Below, in pieces: positions 44,550 to 52,429 of a stretch of DNA of 64,000 bases. The translations under genes and the position numbers were made by a program. Below the pieces are notes generated by a model. That model was not told where the DNA came from and did no database searches. It saw only the letters and a program-made list of their open reading frames with translations. Within the stretch, counting starts at the first letter, position 1; the number at the start of each line of letters is the position of its first letter. The DNA lies in NCBI RefSeq assembly GCF_001708445.1, contig NZ_CP015637.1, positions 2,357,001 through 2,421,000 on the forward strand, given 5' to 3'. This DNA comes from Pseudomonas fluorescens (GTDB lineage: Bacteria; Pseudomonadota; Gammaproteobacteria; Pseudomonadales; Pseudomonadaceae).

Positions 44550-45500
44550 ATGCAGGGTTTGAATGAATTGAGTTTCAAGGCGCTGCGCCTGTTCGTCGCG
44601 GTGCTGGACCATGGCAGCTTTTCTGAAGTGGCGCGTCGCGAAAGCCTGGCGCCCTCCTCCATTTCGCGGCAGATCCAATTGATGGAACAGGCCCTCGGCC
44701 AGCAGTTGCTCTACCGCCACACCCGCGCAGTGACCCCCACCGAGGCCGGGCGTCTGCTTGGACGGCATGCACGCGTGATGCTGGAGCAGTTGGAAGTCGC
44801 CAGCCAGGCCCTGCAGGAACAGGACAGCGAACCCAGCGGGCTGGTGCGGATCAACGCGCCGATGGTGTTCGGCCAGCGCCACCTGTCACCGTGGCTGGGG
44901 GCGTTATGCCGGCGCTACCCCAAGCTGCAACTGGATATCCAGCAAACCGACACCTACGTTGACCCGCTGCAAGATGGCACCGACTTGCTGTTCCGCATCG
45001 GCGTGCTCAACGACTCCAGCATGCAAGCGCGCATCTTCGCCCCCCAGCGCTTTCGCATCGCCGCCAGCCCCGCCTACCTGGTCCGGCACGGCACGCCCAG
45101 GCACCCGGACGAACTGCTCAATCACCAGTGCCTGGCCTATAAAGGCATCACCGGCCAGCAGCGCTGGTTCTTCCGCCGTGACCAGGGCGACTGGACGCCC
45201 TACAGCGTCAAGGGCCCGATCACCGGCAACCACGCCGACACCCTGACCCACGCCGCCGAACAGGGCCTGGGGCTGGTGGTGTTTCCTTCCTGGCTGATCG
45301 GCGAAAGCCTGCGGGCCGGAACCTTACAGGCGGTACTGACAGAGTACGAAGTGGCAACCACCCTGGAGCCCCAGCAGATTGCGGCGTTGTGGCCCGGGAG
45401 CCGGCGTTTGTCGCTGAAGGTGCGGACGGTGATCGATTACTTCGTGGAGTGTTTTGGGGCCGTGCCGTACTGGGATCGAGGGGAGGTACCGGTTGTGTAG
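44550..45500 (+). CDS. LysR-family transcriptional regulator
   Basis: 316 residues from the ATG at 44550; the open frame begins far upstream inside the divergent transporter genes and that part is antisense shadow. The HTH is LRLFVAVLDHGSFSEVARRE followed by LAPSSISRQIQLMEQALG; the effector domain includes QTDTYVDPLQDGTDLLFRIG and HAAEQGLGLVVFPSWLIG, as in CrgA/DhcR-like LysR proteins. It is divergent from the YdcZ pair and convergent with mntH. Confidence 0.92.
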   Translation: MQGLNELSFKALRLFVAVLDHGSFSEVARRESLAPSSISRQIQLMEQALGQQLLYRHTRAVTPTEAGRLLGRHARVMLEQLEVASQALQEQDSEPSGLVRINAPMVFGQRHLSPWLGALCRRYPKLQLDIQQTDTYVDPLQDGTDLLFRIGVLNDSSMQARIFAPQRFRIAASPAYLVRHGTPRHPDELLNHQCLAYKGITGQQRWFFRRDQGDWTPYSVKGPITGNHADTLTHAAEQGLGLVVFPSWLIGESLRAGTLQAVLTEYEVATTLEPQQIAALWPGSRRLSLKVRTVIDYFVECFGAVPYWDRGEVPVV

Positions 45501-45523
45501 ACCGCCCGAGCTACCCAGCTGAT

Positions 45524-46843
45524 TCAAAACAACCACTGCCCAAGTAACCACGCATTCGCCCCGCTGATCACCGCAAACAGAAACCATGCCAGCCACCGCG
45601 TCGGCAGCCGATTGACGAACGGCCCCATCAATTGCGGGTCGCCGGTCATGCGGATCAGCGGGTACAGCGCAAACGGCAATTGCAGGCTGAGCACCACCTG
45701 GCTGAGGATCAGCAGCTTGCCAATCGCGTCATCGCCCATCAGCCACACGCCAAGGAACGCCGGGATCAGCGCCAGCCCACGGGTGATCAGGCGGCGTTGC
45801 CAGCACGGAATACGCAGGTTGAGGTAACCCTCCATGATCACCTGGCCGGCGATGGTGCCGGTAAAGGTCGAACTCTGCCCGGACGCCAGCAAGGCGACCC
45901 CAAAGAGGATGCTGGCAAAGGCGCCGCCCACCAGCGGGTCAAGCAGGTGGTAGGCGTCCTGGATTTCCACCACATCGGTATGACCGGTCTTGTAGAAGGC
46001 AGCGGCGGCGAGTATCAGGATCGCGGCATTGACCAGCAACGCCAGGGCCAGGGAGCCGATGGTATCGATGCGTGCCAGTTTGACCGCGTCCTGTTTGCTG
46101 GCGAGGTCCTTGCCGATCAGGCGGGTTTGCACGATCGAGGTATGCAGGTAAAGGTTATGGGGCATCACCGTGGCGCCGAGGATCCCAATAGCCAGGTACA
46201 GCGGTGCGGCATCGCTGATGACCGACAGTGACGGGGTGAAGCCGCTGAGCACGTCCGGCCAATAGGGTTTGATCAGCACCAGCTCGATAAAGAAGCACAC
46301 GCCGATGGTCGCCACCAGCGCCAGCATGATCGCTTCCAGGCGGCGGAACCCACGGTTTTGCAGGGCCAGGATCAGCAGTGTGTCGAATGCGGTGATGACA
46401 ATGCCGGTGGTCAGGGACACGCCGAGCAGCAGGTGGAACGCCAGGGCGCAGCCGAGTACTTCGGCGAGGTCGGTGGCAATGATGGAGATTTCCGCCAGTG
46501 CCCACTGGGTGCGTGCAGAGCGCGGGCTGTAGCGCTCGCGGCACAGTTGCGCCAGGTCCTTGCCGGTGGCGATACCCAGGCGCGAGCACAAGCACTGCAC
46601 CGCCATGCCTGCCAGGCTGGCCAGCAGCACCACAAACAGCAGGTTGTAGCCGTAGCGTGAACCGGCCTCGATGGCCGTGGCCCAGTTGCCTGGGTCCATG
46701 TAGCCGATGGAGATCAGCAAGCCGGGGCCGGCGAACATCAGCACCCGTTTGAAAAACGAGGCCTTGGGGTCAACGATGACAGAGCCGGCAACTTCCGGCG
46801 GGCAGAACGGGGCGGTAGCGACTTTCGGCAGACTGAATTTCAC
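45524..46843 (-). CDS. mntH: Nramp-family Mn2+/Fe2+ transporter
   Basis: 439 residues from the GTG at 46843; the frame opens at a TTG at 46867. It imports divalent metal, mainly Mn2+, with protons. The metal-binding helix 1 motif is GYMDPGNWATAIEAG and the helix 6 motif is TVMPHNLYLHTSIV, both intact. About eleven membrane helices. It lies 41 bases after the alpha/beta hydrolase gene on the same strand. No Mn riboswitch or clear MntR site was seen. Confidence 0.93.
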   Translation of the reverse strand: MKFSLPKVATAPFCPPEVAGSVIVDPKASFFKRVLMFAGPGLLISIGYMDPGNWATAIEAGSRYGYNLLFVVLLASLAGMAVQCLCSRLGIATGKDLAQLCRERYSPRSARTQWALAEISIIATDLAEVLGCALAFHLLLGVSLTTGIVITAFDTLLILALQNRGFRRLEAIMLALVATIGVCFFIELVLIKPYWPDVLSGFTPSLSVISDAAPLYLAIGILGATVMPHNLYLHTSIVQTRLIGKDLASKQDAVKLARIDTIGSLALALLVNAAILILAAAAFYKTGHTDVVEIQDAYHLLDPLVGGAFASILFGVALLASGQSSTFTGTIAGQVIMEGYLNLRIPCWQRRLITRGLALIPAFLGVWLMGDDAIGKLLILSQVVLSLQLPFALYPLIRMTGDPQLMGPFVNRLPTRWLAWFLFAVISGANAWLLGQWLF

Positions 46844-46884
46844 GCGGTATCCCAGGCAAACACACAAGACAGAGGCGCAGCTTA

Positions 46885-48438
46885 TCAGTCGGACGCGACC
46901 GTGCGCATTACCGTCTCCCGAGGCAAATCGAATGCCTCGACCACCTGCACCACCAGGTCCATCTCCTGATTCAGCGCCTCGCGCTCCATGCGTTGGCGAA
47001 TCACGCCGATCACCAGCACCGCCAAGGTGGTAATGGAGTACGCCGGGCCGGAGAACGCACGCACACCGCTTACCACCAGCATCGCCGCCGCCAGCGCCTG
47101 GCCCACTACCGGAATCGCCGAGGTCGCCCCCCGGCGCAGGATAAACCCGGTCAGCCCCGCCAAGGCGGTGCCGCTGAGGGCCGTGGCGGCCGAACGGCCG
47201 ACATCGAAACGATTGAACAGCCCCTGTTCCTTTTGCGCGGCGGCCTGGAGTTCGGCGTCGAATACCTGCCGGTCGGCGTTGCTGAGTTTGTGCTTGTACT
47301 GCTCGATCAGTTTTTCCGCGACCTGGGCTTCAATGTCGGCCAATGCAACGGTGTCCACTGGATCATCGAACGTGATCCCCAACCGCTGCGCCACGTCCTC
47401 GGCAATCTGGCGATAACTCACGCCATGGCCACGGGCTAGGTTCATAAAGCTGTCACCGCCCATGCGCTGTAGCTCGATCGCCAGCTTCAACGGCTCGCGC
47501 ACGCTGGCGTCAATTGAGGCGCTGCGTTTTTGCGCCATCAACTCGGCGAGGAATTTCAGCTCTTCCGCGCGTGCCTGTACCAACGCCGGAAACAGGTCCA
47601 CGTCTTCCTCGGCAAAGCGCACCTGCGCACTGCGCTGGTCGGCGCGGATCATGCCGCGCCGCTCCTGCAACAGGTCGGTGTACTGCACCACCGTACGCAA
47701 CTGCGGCCAATACGCGGCATGATCGAAGCTGGCCAGGTGCACATTCGTCACCTTGGCCTTGAGCGCCGGCGTGACGGGAATCGCATATCGACCGATGCAG
47801 CGCTCGGTGTCGGGTTTCAGCGCCAGGGCCCAGTCCTTGCTGGAGTGGCAGTTGATCACCCGCCCCTTGAGCGGCGCCGCTATTTCATCCCACGGGCTCG
47901 ACGTACAGATCGCGCCGCCCATCAACAGCAAATTGTCCAACGGCAGTTCGCGGGCGGTGTCGGGGTTGGCCAGCACGCTCTTGACCAGGATCCGTGCGCC
48001 GAGGGAATGACCGATCAGGTTGATGCGCCGCACGTCCAGCGATTCGCCGTGCAGGTAGCTGGCCAGCTCCGGCAATAAGGTCTTGGCCACTTCATCGACG
48101 CGCGCCTCGACGCTTTTGTAGTGATCGAGAAAATACGCGATCGCCTTGCCCACCCCCACCGTTGCCGCTCCCAGGCCACCCCCGCCGAGCATCGAGGTGA
48201 TCACGTCCTTGAAGGGCGCAAACACATTTTCCAGGAAATGCCCCGCTGGCCAGAACAGCATCAGGTTGGTCGAACCTTCGATTGCCGCCAGCTGTTCCTT
48301 GAAGTTGCCCAGTTGTTGCCGGTTGAAGAATGCCGAATAACCGTGAACGTAGAGATTGAGCACATCCCCCTGGGGCTCGCCACACAGAACGAACGTGGGC
48401 TTGCGGGTGCGGTGCATTTCATCCCACTGGTGTTGCAT
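46885..48438 (-). CDS. Alpha/beta hydrolase fused to a YaaW-like C-terminal domain
   Basis: 517 residues from the ATG at 48438. Residues ~20-250 form a DUF726/lipase-like alpha/beta hydrolase: VHGYSAFFNRQQLGNF and the nucleophile elbow INLIGHSLGARILV, with a possible acid in NCHSSKDWAL and a His in ASFDHAAYWP. From ~300 to the end the protein resembles E. coli YaaW: LQRMGGDSFMNLARGHGVSY, VAQRLGITFDDP and VRAFSGPAYSITTLAVL, with small hydrophobic segments that could insert in a membrane. The role is unknown; a membrane-acting esterase is possible. Confidence 0.8.
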   Translation of the reverse strand: MQHQWDEMHRTRKPTFVLCGEPQGDVLNLYVHGYSAFFNRQQLGNFKEQLAAIEGSTNLMLFWPAGHFLENVFAPFKDVITSMLGGGGLGAATVGVGKAIAYFLDHYKSVEARVDEVAKTLLPELASYLHGESLDVRRINLIGHSLGARILVKSVLANPDTARELPLDNLLLMGGAICTSSPWDEIAAPLKGRVINCHSSKDWALALKPDTERCIGRYAIPVTPALKAKVTNVHLASFDHAAYWPQLRTVVQYTDLLQERRGMIRADQRSAQVRFAEEDVDLFPALVQARAEELKFLAELMAQKRSASIDASVREPLKLAIELQRMGGDSFMNLARGHGVSYRQIAEDVAQRLGITFDDPVDTVALADIEAQVAEKLIEQYKHKLSNADRQVFDAELQAAAQKEQGLFNRFDVGRSAATALSGTALAGLTGFILRRGATSAIPVVGQALAAAMLVVSGVRAFSGPAYSITTLAVLVIGVIRQRMEREALNQEMDLVVQVVEAFDLPRETVMRTVASD

Positions 48439-48898
48439 GGGCCGGTGACTCCTGGTGACAAGGGAGAGCGATAGTAACAAAGGGCGGCCCGCTGGAAGGT
48501 GAATCCTGACCGACGCGGCAGCGGCACGCCGCCTTGCCCCTGGTATTTTTCATTGCACGCCCCGCCGTGCGGTTCCGCTACGTGGCCGCCTTCGGCTTTA
48601 TTTTCGGGCTGGCCTGGCGGTGGGGTTATACCGCAGGCCCACCCCGGCGCACGGCAAGACGCGCCGTCAGCGAAAGGAGCGATCTTGCGCTGAACGTCGG
48701 GAAACCACGGGATAATGTCCCGGTTCGCGTACATCGCACGGATGCAGCCAGGCAGCGTATTCAGGACCGACCTTCGGCGGTTTCTTCAAATGCTTCCCCC
48801 GCCTTCAAGCAAACACCTCTCAAAAACACAATTTTGAAGCGGTAAAAAGCGCTCTAATAGCCGCCTGTCGATTGGTTTTAAAGATTTTGGAGTTCGCA
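48439..48898. other. 460-base intergenic region without a supported gene
   Basis: It separates the hydrolase (minus) from the antiporter (plus). An open + strand frame at 48534-48845 would encode a basic, low-complexity 103-residue product with no site before its ATG and no recognised family. The last ~70 bases (48830-48898) are AT-rich and are the likely promoter/leader of the antiporter, with TTGGAG (48888-48893) as ribosome-binding site. I see no repeat or clear operator. Confidence 0.6.
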
Positions 48899-50707
48899 AT
48901 GCCCCATGAAGGCAACCTGTTACAAGCAGCCGTGGTGTTCCTGCTCGCCGCCGTGCTGACCGTGCCCCTGGCCAAGCGCCTGCAATTGGGCGCGGTGCTC
49001 GGGTATCTGTTCGCCGGCGTCATCATCGGCCCGTCAGTGCTTGGGCTGATCGGCAACCCGCAAAGCGTTGCGCAGTTCTCTGAACTGGGCGTGGTGTTGC
49101 TGCTGTTCATCATCGGGCTGGAGTTGTCGCCAAAGCGTCTCTGGGTAATGCGCAAGGCGGTGTTCGGTGTCGGCCTGGCCCAGGTGCTGCTCACTGGCTT
49201 GGTGATGGGCGCGGTGGCGCTGTGGCTGTTTGGCCAGGCGTGGAACAGCGCAATCGTGCTGGGGCTGGGCCTGGCGTTGTCCTCCACCGCCTTCGGCCTG
49301 CAAAGCCTGGCCGAGCGCAAGGAGCTGAACCAGCCCCACGGGCGCCTGGCCTTTGCCATCCTGCTGTTCCAGGACATCGCCGCGATCCCGCTGATCGCCA
49401 TGGTGCCGCTGCTTGCCGGCGGCGACCACCCGACCAACGAAGCGCAAGGCGTGCAGCACGTGTTGCAGATCCTCGGCAGCATCGCCGTGGTGATCATCGG
49501 CGGGCGCTACCTGTTGCGCCCGGTGTTTCGCATTGTCGCCAAGACCGGCCTGCGCGAAGTGTCCACCGCCACGGCCCTGCTGGTGGTGATCGGCACGGCG
49601 TGGCTGATGGAGCTGGTCGGCGTGTCCATGGCCCTCGGCGCGTTCCTCGCCGGCCTGCTGCTGGCGGACTCGGAATACCGCCATGAGCTGGAGTCCCAGA
49701 TCGAACCGTTCAAGGGCCTGCTGCTGGGTCTGTTTTTTATCAGCGTAGGCATGGGCGCCAACCTCAGCCTGCTGCTCAGCTCGCCACTGGTGGTGATCGG
49801 CCTGACCCTGTTGCTGATCGGTCTCAAGCTGCCGCTGCTGTATGCCGTGGGCCGCCTGGTGGGCGACCTCAATCGCGAAAGTGCCCTGCGCCTGGGCGTG
49901 GTGCTGGCGGCCGGCGGTGAATTTGCCTTTGTGGTGTTCAAGATCGGCCGCGACCAGGGCCTGTTCGAACCGCACCTGTACGACATCCTGGTGTTGACCA
50001 TCACCCTGTCCATGGCCATTACGCCGCTGCTGTTGCTGGTGTGCCCGAAGCTGTTCAAGCCCAGGGTCAAACCGGTGGAAGTGCCCGAGGAGTACCGCGC
50101 CATCGAAAGCGATGCACCGCGCGTGGTGATCGCCGGGATGGGCCGCATGGGCCAGATCGTCGCGCGGATCCTGCGCGCGCAGAACATCTCGTTCATCGCC
50201 CTCGACACCTCGGTGGAAACCATCGAGCTGACCCGCAGTTTCGGCGGTATGCCGGTGTTTTACGGCGACCCGCAGCGCCCGGAAATCCTGCACGCGGCCA
50301 AGGTCGACCAGGCCGAGTTCTTCGTGATCGCCATGGACGACCCGGAGATCAATATCAAGACCGCCGAACTGGTGCGCAGCCTCTTCCCGCACATGAAAAT
50401 CATCGCCCGCGCCCGTAACCGCCAGCACGTTCACCGCCTGGTGGACCTGGACGCATCACCGGTGCGCGAGACCTTCTATTCCAGCCTGGAAATGAGCCGC
50501 CGCACCTTGGTGGGCCTCGGTTTGAGCCAGGCCCAGGCCGATGCGCGCATCAACCGCTTCAAGAACCACGACCTGCAAGTCCTCGCCGCCCAGCACGCGG
50601 TGTATGACGACGCGGCCAAGGTGATGCAAACCGCCCAGGAAGCCCGTGCGGAACTGGCGCGACTGTTTGAAATGGACCGACTTGAGGAAGAGTCCGACAA
50701 GGTGTAA
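48899..50707 (+). CDS. KefB/KefC-type CPA2 monovalent cation:proton antiporter
   Basis: 602 residues from the ATG at 48899. Twelve or so helices make up the Na/H-exchanger domain (LGAVLGYLFAGVIIGPSVLG, LLLFIIGLELSPKRLWVMRK, SSTAFGLQSLAERKELNQ, FAILLFQDIAAIPLIAMVPL). The Lys/Asp-rich helix motif and the C-terminal TrkA-N Rossmann domain (VVIAGMGRMGQIVARILRA) are intact. The family exports K+ in exchange for H+, often in response to electrophiles; glutathione gating cannot be judged. No KefF/KefG partner is adjacent. Confidence 0.92.
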   Translation: MPHEGNLLQAAVVFLLAAVLTVPLAKRLQLGAVLGYLFAGVIIGPSVLGLIGNPQSVAQFSELGVVLLLFIIGLELSPKRLWVMRKAVFGVGLAQVLLTGLVMGAVALWLFGQAWNSAIVLGLGLALSSTAFGLQSLAERKELNQPHGRLAFAILLFQDIAAIPLIAMVPLLAGGDHPTNEAQGVQHVLQILGSIAVVIIGGRYLLRPVFRIVAKTGLREVSTATALLVVIGTAWLMELVGVSMALGAFLAGLLLADSEYRHELESQIEPFKGLLLGLFFISVGMGANLSLLLSSPLVVIGLTLLLIGLKLPLLYAVGRLVGDLNRESALRLGVVLAAGGEFAFVVFKIGRDQGLFEPHLYDILVLTITLSMAITPLLLLVCPKLFKPRVKPVEVPEEYRAIESDAPRVVIAGMGRMGQIVARILRAQNISFIALDTSVETIELTRSFGGMPVFYGDPQRPEILHAAKVDQAEFFVIAMDDPEINIKTAELVRSLFPHMKIIARARNRQHVHRLVDLDASPVRETFYSSLEMSRRTLVGLGLSQAQADARINRFKNHDLQVLAAQHAVYDDAAKVMQTAQEARAELARLFEMDRLEEESDKV

Positions 50708-50782
50708 GGCAGTGGACGAACGATCTTGCGAAAATTCTGACAGAATACCGCGCAATTTCGTTCATCACTGGAGCGCTTCCCC

Positions 50783-51337
50783 ATGGCCACTTTTACCAAG
50801 ACCGCCGTCCTGCTGGCTCTTGCGCTCAGCGCCGGCAGCGCCTTCGCCGCGGCCAAGCCGGCCACGCAGACCATCTCCACCTTGGGCGGCAAGTTCACCT
50901 TCAGCCTGCCCAAGGCCTATGCGGCCGATACCTTGCCGGCCGGCAAGGCCGAAGATGGCACCGCCGATACCCAAGGCACGATGTACGCGAACCAGACCAC
51001 GAAAAGTGTGGTGATCGTCGCCGAAACCGTGCGTAACGATGGGGTGACCATCCAGGATAACGACCCGCAGTTCCTCGACGGCGCGGTCGCCGGTTTCGTC
51101 AAGGACCAAAGCGCGGCCCTGCCCGATTTCAAGAAGCAAAACGAAAAGAAACTGACCTTCAAGGGCCTGGGTCTGCGCCAGGTGGACAGCACCGCCACCC
51201 AGGGCGGCGGCAAGACCTTGAACTCCACCTTCCTCGGTGGTTCGGGCAACCACATGCTGGTGATCCAGGCCATTTCGCGGGCGGATGATGTGAAGGGGCA
51301 TGCGGAGTTGGTGAAGCAGATTACCGGCGGTAAGTAA
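50783..51337 (+). CDS. Small exported protein (DcrB-like), unknown function
   Basis: 184 residues with a signal peptide (AVLLALALSAGSAFAAA). The mature part (TLGGKFTFSLPKAYAADTLP, DNDPQFLDGAVAGFVKDQSA, GGSGNHMLVIQAISRADDVK) resembles the small mixed alpha/beta DcrB-type periplasmic proteins, but there is no lipobox Cys. It is preceded by CTGGAGCG and separated from the antiporter by 75 bases. Confidence 0.7.
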   Translation: MATFTKTAVLLALALSAGSAFAAAKPATQTISTLGGKFTFSLPKAYAADTLPAGKAEDGTADTQGTMYANQTTKSVVIVAETVRNDGVTIQDNDPQFLDGAVAGFVKDQSAALPDFKKQNEKKLTFKGLGLRQVDSTATQGGGKTLNSTFLGGSGNHMLVIQAISRADDVKGHAELVKQITGGK

Positions 51338-51362
51338 GCCGAGCAGGCTTGTCGTGGCGAGC

Positions 51363-51439
51363 GGGCTTGCCCTAATGCCGTTCAGTTAAGGCTTTTTTGT
51401 AGGAGCGAGCTTGCTCGCGAAGAACTCACAGGCGCCGCG
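51363..51439. repeat. Left half of a REPIN, cut off at the NRPS junction
   Basis: Bases 51369-51439 are identical to 22539-22609, including GTAGGAGCGAGCTTGCTCGC and the start of the REPIN spacer. The sequence then stops mid-spacer at 51439 and continues directly as NRPS adenylation-domain coding sequence. The right arm is absent. This marks the end of the reliably linear part of the window. Confidence 0.9.
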
Positions 51440-52352
51440 CCGAGCTGAACCGCCGCGCCAATCGCCTGGCCCATCGTTTGCTCGAGGCAGGCGTCGGGCC
51501 GGATGTGCTGGTGGGCCTGGCGCTGGAGCGTTCCGTCGAAATGGTGGTCGGCTTGCTGGCGGTGCTCAAGGCCGGCGGTGCGTACGTGCCGCTGGACCCG
51601 GAGTACCCGCGCGAACGCCTGGCCTACATGCTCGAAGACAGCGGCGTGAAGCTGCTGCTGACCCAGGCGCAGGTGTTGGCGCAACTGCCGATCCCCCAAG
51701 GTTTGGAAACCCTGGTGCTGGGTGAATCAACATTCGAAGGCTACAGCGAAGAGAACCCTGGCATCGCCTTGGACGGCGAAAACCTGGCCTACGTGATCTA
51801 CACCTCCGGCTCCACCGGCCAACCCAAGGGGGCGGGCAACCGGCATGCGGCGTTGCTCAATCGCCTGCACTGGATGCAGGAAGCCTACGCCCTGGATGCC
51901 AGCGACAGCGTGCTGCAAAAGACCCCGTTCAGCTTCGACGTGTCGGTGTGGGAATTCTTCTGGCCGCTGATGACCGGTTCGCGTCTGGTTGTGGCAGCGC
52001 CGGGGGATCACCGCGATCCAGCCAAGCTGATCAGCCTGATCAAGGCTGAACAGATCACCACGCTGCACTTCGTGCCGTCGATGTTGCAGGCGTTTCTCCA
52101 GGCCCCGGAAGTCGCCCATTGCCATAGCCTGCAACGCATTGTGTGCAGTGGCGAAGCCTTGCCCGTGGATGCGCAGCAGCAGGTGTTCGCCAAACTTCCG
52201 CACGCCACGCTCTACAACCTCTATGGCCCGACCGAAGCCGCCATCGACGTGACCCACTGGACCTGCATTGAAGAGGGTCGCGACGCCGTACCGATTGGCC
52301 GTCCGATTGCCAACCTCGGCTGCTACATCCTCGACAACAACTTCGAGCCCGC
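51440..52352 (+). pseudogene. NRPS adenylation-domain core, serine-type; probable collapsed repeat contig
   Basis: Open frame with neither start nor stop, beginning [19 protein letters not shown]-domain motifs run in order: [12 protein letters not shown] (A2), [16 protein letters not shown] (A3), FDVSVWEF (A4) and [11 protein letters not shown] (A5). Aligning by eye to GrsA, the pocket residues are D, V, W, H, V, S, L, I, D, plus the usual Lys; this is the classical serine code. Both ends are 77-bp sequences repeated elsewhere in the window (start at 55972 and, inverted, 59690; end at 52353 and 56049). It is therefore best read as one copy of a module core shared by at least two NRPS modules. 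Confidence 0.8.
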
Positions 52353-52429
52353 GGTCGCGACGCCGTACCGATTGGCCGTCCGATTGCCAACCTCGGCTGC
52401 TACATCCTCGACAACAACTTCGAGCCCGC
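52276..52429. repeat. Exact 77-bp tandem duplication causing a frameshift
   Basis: Bases 52276-52352 and 52353-52429 are identical over exactly 77 bases and diverge on both sides. Because 77 is not a multiple of three, the NRPS frame shifts by two. Deleting one copy restores one continuous frame. A third copy begins at 56049. Confidence 0.95.

Noticed and set aside
48534..48845. 103-residue + strand ORF upstream of the antiporter
   Set aside because: No ribosome-binding site, basic low-complexity product, ends inside the antiporter leader.
49034..50434. 466-residue minus-strand open frame
   Set aside because: Exact shadow of the KefB-type antiporter; His/Gln-rich composition typical of antisense frames.
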